Positions 1 through 7,136 of a stretch of DNA of 64,000 bases are shown here, piece after piece. The stretch is from the NCBI RefSeq assembly GCF_003668995.1, contig NZ_CP033068.1, forward strand, positions 2,604,001-2,668,000. The letters are read 5' to 3'. A program made the position numbers and the translations under genes. The notes under the pieces are model-generated. The model was not told the DNA's origin. It worked only from the letters and a program-made list of their open reading frames with translations, and ran no database searches. Positions within the stretch are counted from its first letter, which is position 1. Each line of letters begins with the position of its first letter. This stretch comes from Flavobacterium sp. 140616W15. Its GTDB lineage: Bacteria > Bacteroidota > Bacteroidia > Flavobacteriales > Flavobacteriaceae.

Positions 1-13
1 TAATTAGATAATT

Positions 14-64
14 GTGTTTCTGGTTCTACCTAAAAGATTTTTGAAGTAAGAAACACTTGACCTT
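14..64 (-). ncRNA. Y-RNA-like hairpin unit (cluster 1)
   Basis: On the minus strand the conserved motif GGTCAA...TTACTTC (64 to 43) is followed about 20 nt later by a strand that pairs with it. GTGTTTCT (56-49) and AGAAACAC (21-14) form 8 perfect base pairs. The same motif recurs at 119-140 and 244-264 and, in GTCGT...GTTACTTCG form, six times at 34.1-34.7 kb beside the Ro60 gene. I infer a small Ro60-binding Y-like RNA without a tRNA-like module. No transcript evidence is available. Confidence 0.45.
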
Positions 65-71
65 AATTTTG

Positions 72-189
72 TGGAGCAGGTGGGATTCGAACCCACGACC
101 TGGGCATTAAAAGTGCTAGAAGTAAGTTAAGATTGACCTTTAGTGATAATTTCAAAACTAACCTGCTCTAACCGCTGAGCTACTGCCCC
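72..189 (-). tRNA. Interrupted tRNA-Lys(UUU) with a 45-nt insert
   Basis: The 5' part (189-162) gives acceptor GGGGCAG, positions 8-9 TA, D arm GCTC/GAGC with GG in the loop, A26 and then GG. The 3' part (116-72) gives GCA, loop CTTTTAA (anticodon TTT), TGCCC, variable AGGTC, T arm GTGGG TTCGAAT CCCAC, acceptor CTGCTCC and discriminator A. Removing 161-117 restores anticodon stem GGGCA/TGCCC and a fully canonical tRNA-Lys; CCA is not encoded. The insert lies in the 5' strand of the anticodon stem and contains the Y-like motif (140-119). It is far too small for a group I or II intron. It may be a tRNA spliced by the kinase/ligase at 32-34 kb, or a tRNA mimic that is never aminoacylated. Confidence 0.6.
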
Positions 190-231
190 ATTATTTATAA
201 ATGTATTAATCGGTAATTGTCAAAGTATATC

Positions 232-264
232 TTAAAGGTTATTGAAGTAACTTTAACTTGACCT
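232..264 (-). ncRNA. Y-like motif hairpin, first unit of cluster 1
   Basis: The minus strand carries AGGTCAAG (264-257), then TTAAAG TTA CTTCAA TAA C CTTTAA (256-232), a hairpin of nine pairs with one bulged C. It is the first unit downstream of the operator/promoter at 314-350. It matches the other two motif copies of this cluster but has no T arm. It is probably processed from the same precursor as the interrupted tRNA-Lys. Confidence 0.4.
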
Positions 265-313
265 GATCAATTCATTTATTGTATTTAAAAGAACGTGTTT
301 TTAATTTCTTAAG

Positions 314-350
314 CAAATATTCAAATTAAAGTACGCAATTATTTTGCGTA
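314..350 (-). promoter_or_regulatory. RNA-repair regulon promoter/operator, site A
   Basis: The perfect inverted repeat TACGCAATTATTTTGCGTA (332-350) lies exactly 10 nt upstream, on the minus strand, of a -7-like AATATTTG (321-314). The same arrangement and spacing occur at 5741-5778, 34033-34070, 34739-34778 and 36356-36392. Transcription would run toward position 1 through the tRNA-Lys/Y-like cluster. No standard -33 TTTG sits at the usual distance, so an activator may be needed. Confidence 0.7.
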
Positions 351-457
351 GATTAAATTTATTTTCAATTAAGTAAAAAAAATCTTATATTGTGATTTAA
401 AAATTATAAACATGGATAAAAATACTTACAAATTAATAAATTATATCTTATCTTTTC

Positions 458-1840
458 TTGTTTTTTTTTATTTTTGTTTGCTCCTGTAGCACTGAAGAAA
501 CTACATCAAATCAAACCTTAGATGTTCAAACTTGGTTTGAAAAGTACGAAGCTGAAAGCCCAAATTTTGATTTATTTCAAGATTTAGAATACAATTGGAG
601 TCAAGCCAAAATAACAACCTCAGAAGATGGGACTGAAACCATTATTGTTCCTATCGTTGAACGCAAAAGAAATTCATCAGAAATTTGGAAACAAAATTTG
701 TATCTTTATAAGATAAGTGAAAATAATTATGAAGCAATAATCTTTGAGATATTTCCCGATAAAAAATCAAAAAAAAGTAGTCAATCAATAGATGATGGTG
801 ATTTTAATGGATACATTAGTTCTTGGGATTTGAAAAATGGTTTTATAAAAGCGGCTCAATTTGAGAACAATAAAGTTGTTCAAGAAGGGATAATAGCAAT
901 GTTATCATCTGCCAGTAACAATGAACAAAGCAAAATGGTAGCTGACCCTTGTTATTATTGTCCTGATGAAGAAGAACCAACTGGTGGTAGCGGTGGTTCT
1001 CCAATACCGCTTAGAGAGGTTATAATTACATCTCCATCAGCACCACCATCGTTCCCTCCTATGACTTTTATCCCGCGTGGCCTCTCATCTGGTGGTGTGG
1101 TTAATCCACCTGAATATACAAATCCTCCTCGAGGCGGTGGTGGTGGTGGTGGTTCAAGTTCTCCTTCAGTAGAACAAATAATAAATAACCTAACAGGCAA
1201 AGCAAAATGTTTGAACACTTTATTAGATGAAAGGGGAAGTTCTTTTGTAAAAAAACTACTAGCAAACTTCCAAGGACCAACATCTGAGTTTGATATTGAA
1301 ATCATTTCTAAAGACAAAGTAATTAATCCTGATAAGAATGGTATTCTTAGAGAAATAAATGGAAGAACAATCCATAGAGTGGGAAATAAGGTAATAACAA
1401 TTGAAATAAGTACATCAAAAACAAATGAAAATTCTTCTTTGGAAGCAGCAAGAACAATTTTACATGAATATATACATGCCGATCTTTTTAGAAAACTTAA
1501 TACAAAATCTGACGAAATTGGTGACTCAGGAGAAGATTTTAAAAAAACATATGATAAATATAAAAATGATCACGGGAACATTGCTACACTATATTTACAA
1601 AGTATGAAGACTGCATTAAAAGAATTTCATAAAGATGTCCTTACAAGTGATTATAATGGTTATAAAAAATATTTTGGAGAAGAACCAAGTGATTTATTTT
1701 ACGAAGCAATGGCATGGCACGGACTACAAGAAAGTGGTGTTGATGCATGGACATCTTTATCAGAAGAAAGAAAAAAGGAAATTGCTAATTTAGATAAAAG
1801 AAGTAACTTATTAACAAAAACAGTTACTTGCTCAAACTAA
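458..1840 (+). CDS. Surface lipoprotein with HExxH metallopeptidase-like domain
   Basis: Residues 1-11 end in a lipobox-like V-C-S-C, so the protein is probably an outer-membrane lipoprotein. A Pro/Gly-rich linker (about 170-235, with a run of seven Gly) separates an N-terminal region from a C-terminal domain holding HEYIH (336-340) and a later EAMAWHG that could give the third zinc ligand. The start used here is a TTG. An ATG at 412 with a better signal peptide is out of frame by one base across a run of nine T (461-469), so the true gene may begin at 412 with one T fewer. The linker-plus-catalytic-tail layout and the small secreted genes behind it suggest a polymorphic-toxin style locus; this is inference. 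Confidence 0.6.
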   Translation: MFFFIFVCSCSTEETTSNQTLDVQTWFEKYEAESPNFDLFQDLEYNWSQAKITTSEDGTETIIVPIVERKRNSSEIWKQNLYLYKISENNYEAIIFEIFPDKKSKKSSQSIDDGDFNGYISSWDLKNGFIKAAQFENNKVVQEGIIAMLSSASNNEQSKMVADPCYYCPDEEEPTGGSGGSPIPLREVIITSPSAPPSFPPMTFIPRGLSSGGVVNPPEYTNPPRGGGGGGGSSSPSVEQIINNLTGKAKCLNTLLDERGSSFVKKLLANFQGPTSEFDIEIISKDKVINPDKNGILREINGRTIHRVGNKVITIEISTSKTNENSSLEAARTILHEYIHADLFRKLNTKSDEIGDSGEDFKKTYDKYKNDHGNIATLYLQSMKTALKEFHKDVLTSDYNGYKKYFGEEPSDLFYEAMAWHGLQESGVDAWTSLSEERKKEIANLDKRSNLLTKTVTCSN

Positions 1841-1858
1841 CATTATAAAATTTTAATT

Positions 1859-2251
1859 ATGAAAACAACAATTATAATTACACTCTCAATATTTTGTTTT
1901 ATTTCTTCAAGAGCACAACAAATAAAAAAAGACTCTATTTTTTTCGAATATGACAGTAATTATATACGGAACTTTATTGAAGCACCTACGGATTACTATT
2001 TAAAAGATAGTAGCGGTGGCAGTAAAGGTGCTTTTTTCTTTAAAGAAGTAAACGTTACTAATGATTTTAAAAACAAAAATACATTATGTTTAAAAAAGTT
2101 TATTAGAGCATCTAACTTTTATGACAAAAAAGAAAAACTACAGGATTATAAACTTACAGGGTATTTTGATCAATACGTCATTTTTCTAGTACGCAAAAAA
2201 GGTAAAAACACAGAATATATTCAGGTTGAACCATTTTTTTCGATTGAATAA
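1859..2251 (+). CDS. Small secreted protein, possible immunity/partner
   Basis: 130 residues with a clear signal peptide (hydrophobic core at 4-18, ending near A19-Q20). No family recognised. It starts 18 bp after the metallopeptidase-like lipoprotein gene and is probably cotranscribed. A second small secreted protein follows the C-terminal remnant at 2345-2506, so each toxin-like tail is followed by a small exported protein. That is the usual order of toxin and immunity genes, but the assignment here is by position only. Confidence 0.55.
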   Translation: MKTTIIITLSIFCFISSRAQQIKKDSIFFEYDSNYIRNFIEAPTDYYLKDSSGGSKGAFFFKEVNVTNDFKNKNTLCLKKFIRASNFYDKKEKLQDYKLTGYFDQYVIFLVRKKGKNTEYIQVEPFFSIE

Positions 2252-2344
2252 TAAAGGAACAACATTTCACTTAGGATTGGTGTTTCCATATTGATAAAAA
2301 AAATTAAATAGATTCAGAAAAGATCATAAATCTTGATATTGTGA

Positions 2345-2506
2345 AAATTAAAAAAACGAGCGATTACATGGGTAGGCTTAGGAGTCTTAGATAAAGAAAG
2401 AGGACTTACTACAATAGCTTGGGATAATTTAACTCCTAGTCAAAAAATAGATATAAATATTTTAATTAGGAATAATTTTTATAATGGTCCTAAAAATTGT
2501 AATTAA
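2345..2506 (+). pseudogene. C-terminal remnant of a metallopeptidase-like paralogue
   Basis: An open stretch without a start codon encodes AITWVGLGVLDKE, a further 30 or so residues, then PKNCN and TAA directly before the ATG at 2507. The order W-x-GL, then a LT-PSQK segment, then a Cys-Asn end parallels the C-terminus of the lipoprotein at 458-1840 (AMAWHGLQES ... LSEERKKE ... TCSN). I read it as a displaced C-terminal tail left by duplication or tail exchange. Confidence 0.45.
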
Positions 2507-2977
2507 ATGAAAAAAAAAATTAGCATACTCATGATTTTAGTGTTTGGTATAATAACAGCACAAACAAATAAAACTTGTTTTGATAAGTTTTATAGTGGTG
2601 ATGAAAATTATAATAAACCAATTAAACATGTCTTTTTTGATGAGTCAAAGGGAGACAAAAAAATAAAAGATGGTACTAAAATATATTTTCACATGCAGGG
2701 AGAGTCTTTTATTTTTGATTCTAAAATAAATACTCTAAGTATTGAAAATTTCAAAAAATATCATTTAGAAGATCCTAAGAATCTAGTAGATAATGAATAT
2801 TTATATTTCAAAAAAAAAATAAGTGAGTTTCAAAAAGGAACAAAAACAAAGATTCCTTTATCTAATGCAATGCCAATATCAAGAAATCACAAATACTTTA
2901 AAGTATATGTAATAGAAAAAACGAAGGGAAATATTTTTCTTAAATATGAAGTAGATTGGATATATTCAACATTTTAA
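2507..2977 (+). CDS. Secreted protein of unknown function, possible immunity
   Basis: 156 residues with a signal peptide (MKKKISILMILVFGIITAQ). The ATG overlaps no coding sequence but directly follows the TAA of the C-terminal remnant at 2345-2506, so the two belong together as a former tail/partner pair. Lys/Asp-rich and likely periplasmic. No family recognised. No promoter of its own is evident; a strong hairpin terminator lies about 150 bp downstream. Confidence 0.5.
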   Translation: MKKKISILMILVFGIITAQTNKTCFDKFYSGDENYNKPIKHVFFDESKGDKKIKDGTKIYFHMQGESFIFDSKINTLSIENFKKYHLEDPKNLVDNEYLYFKKKISEFQKGTKTKIPLSNAMPISRNHKYFKVYVIEKTKGNIFLKYEVDWIYSTF

Positions 2978-3130
2978 TTTAAGTATAGTAAAAGACGATG
3001 AATCGCATTCAATAGTTATGCTTATAAGTGTTATATCAACCTATTACACAATTAGAAACATAAAACAATAAAATTATTTTTATATAAGTATGTCTATCAG
3101 TATAATTGCTTTTGTCTACTATTTTTTTGT

Positions 3131-3162
3131 AAAACCACGAATAGTAAATTCGTGGTTTTTCT
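3131..3162. terminator. Bidirectional hairpin terminator
   Basis: AACCACGAA and TTCGTGGTT form a strong stem around a 7-nt loop, flanked by A and T runs. It sits between the rightward locus at 0.4-3.0 kb and the leftward exonuclease gene and can end transcription from both sides. Confidence 0.75.
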
Positions 3163-3188
3163 TATTTAATGCATGACATAACATACTT

Positions 3189-3734
3189 TTAATTATGCAA
3201 AGACCAATGCAAAATTTTAGCGATATTCTTTGCATCATCAACACCTCGGTGATGTGTTCCTTCTAACGGAATATTTAATAAATGCAAAGCACCATTCATT
3301 CCCGTTGGCTTTTGTAAACCGAATTTCTCTGCAAAATGAACTTTCACATTAATGTGCTCCTCTCCCATTGGATATGGAACACCAAACAACCTACATTGTT
3401 TTTTAAGCATATTAAGGTCGTACTGACCGTAACTTGCCCAAGTATATAAATCGGGTTGATACTCATCTGTCAATTTTTCGATCGCTTCTTCCAAACTTAC
3501 TCCATTTTTATCCAGTAAATCCTGAGTAATGGTCGTTAATTCTGTACAAAACGGACTCACACTGGAGCGTTGTGGTTTTATTAAAATACCCTGATTTTTA
3601 GTAATGATTCCTGTTTGGGAGTCCAAGACGGCTAATCCAATTTCAATAATTTCATTTTGCTGCCCTTTCGGGACTTCACCTTGCCAACATGTGGCTTCTA
3701 AATCTATGATAATAATTTTATCTGTAGTTTTCAT
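3189..3734 (-). CDS. ERI-1/KapD-like DEDDh 3'-5' exonuclease
   Basis: 181 residues, single domain. Exo I motif DLEAT (11-15), the FCTELTTIT segment typical of ERI-1/KapD exoribonucleases, Exo II with YDLNML, and Exo III HHRGVDDAKN giving the DEDDh His and Asp. Such enzymes trim RNA 3' ends. It lies 49 bp downstream of the SPFH gene on the same strand and downstream of the tRNA-like cluster led by promoter site B. I infer it belongs to the RNA-repair regulon, perhaps trimming damaged ends. The family call is firm; the partnership is inference. Confidence 0.75.
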   Translation of the reverse strand: MKTTDKIIIIDLEATCWQGEVPKGQQNEIIEIGLAVLDSQTGIITKNQGILIKPQRSSVSPFCTELTTITQDLLDKNGVSLEEAIEKLTDEYQPDLYTWASYGQYDLNMLKKQCRLFGVPYPMGEEHINVKVHFAEKFGLQKPTGMNGALHLLNIPLEGTHHRGVDDAKNIAKILHWSLHN

Positions 3735-3783
3735 TTTTTCTTTTTTTTAATATTTTAAATTTCTCTTTCATTTAAAAGAGCCT

Positions 3784-4881
3784 TTATTTAACGAAAATTT
3801 CCTTCAATTGACCAATGACGTTTCCACCACCTGAAATTGTAATCTCACCGATCTTATCTGCGATTTTTTCTACATATTCCATTTCTTTCAACTTCCACAA
3901 CATTTCGTTTTCTTCCATCAACTTTGCTGTGTTTAACAAACTTCTTGTTGAAGCAGTTTCCTCTCTTCGCATAATGCTATTGGCTTGTGCTTTTTTCTCA
4001 GCAACCAAAACCTGATTCATGATTTCTTTCATATCACCTGGCAAGATTACATCTCGAATACCTGCATCAGAAATTACCAATCCTAACTCATTTATTTTAG
4101 TTGTTACTTCATCTAAAATGTTTTCTGCAATCGTATCTTTTTTAGCTAACAATTCATCCAAAGTTAAACCTCCTACGAATGCCCTCAAAGCTAATTGCAT
4201 GGCAACATACAATTGTTTTTCAAAATCTTTATTATCAACCAAAGCTTTCATGACATCCACCACTTGGTATCGCACAAAGAAATTAATTCTCAATCCTGCT
4301 TTATCTTTAGTCAATAACTCCTGACCAGAAATCTCAACATGCTGCTGTCTGGCATCAACTGTTTTTACTTCGATTGTAATCGCATTATTCCAAAAATAAT
4401 GAGTTCCAGCTCTTAATTCGGTTGTAAAGGCTCCGTTAACAAATAACAATGCTTTATCATTACTGGCAACAATGAATTTTCTTATGTACAACCTCAATTT
4501 TGCATTCTCCAATAAATTCATTGGAATATTTTCGGTGATATAAATTTTAGATAAATCTATTTTAGTAAATTCATTTTTCACGATTCCTTTCCAGAAAGCA
4601 TATCTACCTGCGGTTAAAACTTCTTTAAAGTTACCATTTACAAATTGCATTACAATTTCGTTATCGGCTACCTCAACTATTTCAAGCATAGAAGCCAATA
4701 CGTCATTTTGTAATATTATATTCAATTCATATGGAGCCTGAAATGGCAATCCCATATCATAAATCATAACATTTTTGTTTCCAAAAACCCAGTGCAAACC
4801 TTCTTCTAATACTCTAACCAATTTTCTGTTCTCGAATACCAACCCTACTTGATATGCATTAATTTTAATTCTATTTATCAT
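3784..4881 (-). CDS. SPFH/band 7 (slipin-type) protein
   Basis: About 365 residues from ATG at 4881 (MINRIKINAYQVGLVFENRK); an upstream in-frame ATG at 4920 is possible but weaker. A band 7 fold runs over most of the protein, with AGTHYFW and the LTKDKAGLRINFFVRYQV segment followed by the helical, Ala/Glu-rich tail (VAEKKAQANSIMRREET) of stomatin-like proteins. It lacks an obvious N-terminal membrane hairpin. A -7-like AAAATCTTTG (4930-4921) precedes it. It is probably cotranscribed with the exonuclease. Band 7 proteins sit beside RNA-repair genes in some bacteria, which fits the context; its biochemical role is unknown. Confidence 0.75.
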   Translation of the reverse strand: MINRIKINAYQVGLVFENRKLVRVLEEGLHWVFGNKNVMIYDMGLPFQAPYELNIILQNDVLASMLEIVEVADNEIVMQFVNGNFKEVLTAGRYAFWKGIVKNEFTKIDLSKIYITENIPMNLLENAKLRLYIRKFIVASNDKALLFVNGAFTTELRAGTHYFWNNAITIEVKTVDARQQHVEISGQELLTKDKAGLRINFFVRYQVVDVMKALVDNKDFEKQLYVAMQLALRAFVGGLTLDELLAKKDTIAENILDEVTTKINELGLVISDAGIRDVILPGDMKEIMNQVLVAEKKAQANSIMRREETASTRSLLNTAKLMEENEMLWKLKEMEYVEKIADKIGEITISGGGNVIGQLKEIFVK

Positions 4882-5034
4882 CACTATTTTTGTTTTTAGT
4901 TTTCTTTGTTTCAAGTTCAAACAAAGATTTTCTATTTTATTTACTATTTATTTCAAAAGCCAAATGCTTGACTTCAATTTTTTAACGGTTTGTTTTGCCA
5001 CAGATTTCAAGGATTAAAATGATTTTCTCTAATC

Positions 5035-5105
5035 TCTATAAATCGTCTTTCTTCTATACTCTATTCTCTTTCCTCTATTCTCTATCCTCTATTCTCTATC
5101 CTAAT
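5035..5105. repeat. Pyrimidine-rich CTCTATTCTCT tract
   Basis: Short repeats of the type CTCTATTCTCTATC on this strand. The same kind of tract (or its complement) recurs at 41332-41588, 42783-42830 and 43288-43320, flanking the S23-like gene. It looks like a dispersed flavobacterial intergenic element. Confidence 0.5.
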
Positions 5106-5409
5106 CTTTAAATAAAAAAACTTCATTGCCTCTCTCCTCAGAGAAAAACGGACCAATAGTTTGTTATTTGTTTACTCCAATTGTTTTGCGATTCTATTTT
5201 GTAAAAGCGATTCTAAATTCTAAAAAAATCACTCGAACAATCAAATCGAAAAGAAAACGAGTTTTTCAAAATACATTGCTATTCGCACTGGTTTTATCAT
5301 GAGTGTGAAATTTTGAACTTTACAATCCTAGTTCCACAGACAAAGACAAATCAGTTTTCTTTGGTTATGCATCTTTTTAAGAGTGATGCGCTCTAAACAC
5401 AGATAAAAG

Positions 5410-5472
5410 TCTGTTGACATACCAATCGTCCAACCGAATCTGACTCCGGCGCAGGATTCGAACCTGCTACTT
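5410..5472 (-). ncRNA. Partial permuted tRNA-like module
   Basis: Directly after the module at 5473-5538 the minus strand gives a second T arm, GCAGG TTCGAAT CCTGC, then GCCGGA, a 6-nt loop and TTCGGT as a closed acceptor stem. TG and a short D arm GAC GATTGGTAT GTC follow. The anticodon-stem ends do not pair clearly, so this copy is less certain. A stem ACAGA/TCTGT follows downstream. Confidence 0.35.
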
Positions 5473-5538
5473 TCTATTGTTCTACCTGACTGAACTATCA
5501 CATTGCTGTGAGTGGGAGTCGAACCCACGACCGATAGA
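5473..5538 (-). ncRNA. Circularly permuted tRNA-like (Y RNA-type) module
   Basis: Read on the minus strand from 5538: TCTAT, variable CGGTC, T arm GTGGG TTCGACT CCCAC, then TCACA GCAA TGTGA (a 5-bp acceptor stem closed by a GNRA tetraloop), TA, D arm GTTC AGTCAGGTA GAAC, A, and ATAGA. The outer TCTAT and ATAGA pair perfectly as an anticodon stem. Every tRNA tertiary signature is present (T8, A14, GG in the D loop, C48, TTCGA) but the order is 3' half then 5' half, so it cannot be charged. This is the layout of bacterial Y RNA tRNA mimics. It lies downstream of promoter site B and upstream of slipin. Confidence 0.6.
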
Positions 5539-5740
5539 GGAGATCGTTTTTTGGAAAACAATCAAAACCTCCAAATCAAGTTGCATAGAAAAACATAATA
5601 CGCTTTCGCGAAAAGTTCCCTACAATGGTGCTATACAGAAACACGCAACAGGACTTGTTTGATATTTTTAAAACCATAGACCATCTTGTCTACAATTTCT
5701 TTATTTACTTTATTTAAAAGAACGTATTTTATTTCTTGAG

Positions 5741-5778
5741 CAAATATTCAAATCATACTGCGCAACTATTCTGCGTAG
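5741..5778 (-). promoter_or_regulatory. RNA-repair regulon promoter/operator, site B
   Basis: Inverted repeat CTGCGCA / TGCGTAG (5758-5778, one mismatch) lies 10 nt upstream, on the minus strand, of AATATTTG (5748-5741), as at the four other sites. The flanks (ATTTGAATATTTGCT and AAGAAAT) also match site A. It would drive the tRNA-like cluster at 5.3-5.7 kb and perhaps slipin and the exonuclease. Confidence 0.7.
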
Positions 5779-6055
5779 ACAATTAGAAACTAGAAAACTT
5801 TTTTATTTAGCATCTAAAAAGAGACTTTTAAGCTCTTGAAAAAATGTCAACCAAAGTACAAAACCACTTCGTTTCACTTTGCGTATCTGCGACTTAGCGA
5901 GAGATTGATAAAATATAATGCGTAAAATTATTTTCTCACAAAGACGCCAAGGGGCTAAGTTTTAAAATCTTTATTCCGACAGCTATCGGAACTCTGTACC
6001 TCTGTACCTCTGCACCTTTGAACCTTTCCTCCTCTATGCCTTCAAAAAAAATTAG

Positions 6056-6128
6056 CGGCTCATACGGGAATCGAACCCGTTTCTCCCGAGAGACAGTCGG
6101 GAAGGTTAGCCAGTAACCCCAATGAGCC
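6056..6128 (-). tRNA. Divergent tRNA-Asp-like gene (anticodon GUC)
   Basis: Linear order: acceptor GGCTCAT/ATGAGCC (7 bp), D arm GGTT/AACC with a short loop containing GG, anticodon stem CCCGA/TCGGG with loop CTGTCTC (GTC), and T arm ACGGG TTCGATT CCCGT. The discriminator is G and CCA is not encoded. Extra bases beside the D stem and A rather than C at the end of the variable loop make it unlike a normal tRNA-Asp. Its position next to another odd tRNA suggests a tRNA mimic or a diverged duplicate. Confidence 0.5.
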
Positions 6129-6149
6129 AGTTCCTTCTAGAGAACAATG

Positions 6150-6220
6150 TAATTCCGGAAGGACTCGAACCTCCATTCAGGGTTAATTAACCTCCCTTCT
6201 ACCAATTGAAATACAGAATT
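6150..6220 (-). ncRNA. tRNA-like RNA with collapsed anticodon arm
   Basis: Acceptor AATTCTG/CGGAATT, TA, D arm TTTC AATTGGTA GAAG and T arm GGAGG TTCGAGT CCTTC fold as a linear tRNA. The anticodon region is two bases short and prefers GGTT AATT AACC, leaving no 7-nt anticodon loop. It lies 21 bp upstream of the tRNA-Asp-like gene on the same strand, immediately after a hairpin terminator. Probably a decoy or degenerate tRNA. Confidence 0.45.
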
Positions 6221-6236
6221 ATTTATTTTCGAGCAT

Positions 6237-6262
6237 AAAAAAAGCACCCGATTAAAGGTGCT
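6237..6262 (-). terminator. Hairpin terminator (minus strand)
   Basis: On the minus strand AGCACC and GGTGCT pair around a 7-nt loop and are followed by seven T. It ends whatever is transcribed from 6.3-6.6 kb. That stretch shows no convincing gene but has one isolated T-arm-like hairpin (6328-6344). Confidence 0.6.
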
Positions 6263-6765
6263 TCGTGAGATTTGATAAGATATACGTATCTTATTGCCAG
6301 TATCTATGCACCTGTATTGTAATAAATCCAAGATCGAAACTCGGGTTTAATAGTTGTTTTTTATATGTGTTATGAGTGAAATTCATTTTGTGTATTTTAT
6401 TATATATTGAAATCATTGTCATTATTAGAAATTCGTTTTCCAAATTTTCTTCGGCAAAGATAAAGTCTAAAAAATCAATTATCCAAATCATTTTTAAATT
6501 TATTTTACTGGTAATCAATTGATTAACTCCTATTTAAAATCATAGAAATCCCTGTCCGCTTACATAAGCAGATCCTTAATTGTATCAAATGACTGTCTCT
6601 CATCAGATTACTTCTCAAGATTATATTTCGCTATTAGGTTTAATCATTAAACATTTTATCCTTTATTTTTTCAATTATTTTTATTTAAAAGTTATTTCCA
6701 GTCCAATTAGCATCATGTTGAACTGCATTATGATCACATTAAGCGAAGCCAAAATGTATCAAAAA

Positions 6766-6798
6766 CAAAAAAAGCGTCCCGATATCAGGACGCTTTTA
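6766..6798. terminator. Bidirectional hairpin terminator
   Basis: AGCGTCC and GGACGCT pair around an 8-nt loop with A and T runs on both sides. It lies just downstream of the small leftward open frame at 6821-6946 and would end its transcript. Between 6263 and 6765 I see no supported gene. Confidence 0.65.
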
Positions 6799-6820
6799 TA
6801 TTTTTATGTTGAATTTGAAA

Positions 6821-6946
6821 CTACAATCTACTCTTCAATTCTATAAAATACATATCACATCCATAACCATCAGCAGGGAAACTCCCTACCAAACGATCGC
6901 TATATTGTTTTACTAACAGGTTCATATGTATATTCTTTATTTTCAT
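6821..6946 (-). CDS. Hypothetical 41-residue protein
   Basis: Starts MKIKNIHMNLLVKQ and includes the segment SFPADGYGCDMYF; it ends in LKSRL. The call rests on context: a consensus -7 TACATTTG (6962-6955) lies 8 bp before the ATG and a hairpin terminator lies just after the stop, so there is a complete small transcription unit. The amino-acid composition looks protein-like. No family recognised. Confidence 0.35.
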   Translation of the reverse strand: MKIKNIHMNLLVKQYSDRLVGSFPADGYGCDMYFIELKSRL

Positions 6947-7136
6947 TTCGAGGGCAAATGTAGGTCTTTTATTAATATAATTAAATAATCCTATGTAATT
7001 AATCCTGAAACATTTATCATTCTATCAAAAATAGCGACCAATAATCCCACATGTTTTTTTGGTTTACGTCAGAATAATTCCATATTTTTAAATATCTAAT
7101 TATAAGATTCTATATCAATTCAGTCCCTATAATAGC

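Noticed and set aside
117..161. Group I intron in tRNA-Lys
   Set aside because: 45 nt is far too short and the insert is in the anticodon stem, not the loop.
314..350. Sigma-54 promoter as in RtcR-controlled repair operons
   Set aside because: No GG/GC -24/-12 pair; the element is a symmetric palindrome with a Bacteroidetes -7 box.
955..1317. Leftward 120-codon frame inside the metallopeptidase-like gene
   Set aside because: Shadow of the Pro/Gly-rich linker of the plus-strand gene.
5328..5561. Leftward 77-codon frame over the tRNA-like cluster
   Set aside because: Its residues (VVGSTPTHSN, SSRFESCAG) are translated T-loop sequence; the RNA folds explain the region.
6291..6518. Leftward 75-codon frame
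   Set aside because: No promoter or family; overlaps a T-arm-like hairpin at 6328-6344. That hairpin was too isolated to list as an RNA.
6580..6846. Rightward 88-codon frame
   Set aside because: It runs through a terminator hairpin and overlaps the opposite small gene; composition is not protein-like.
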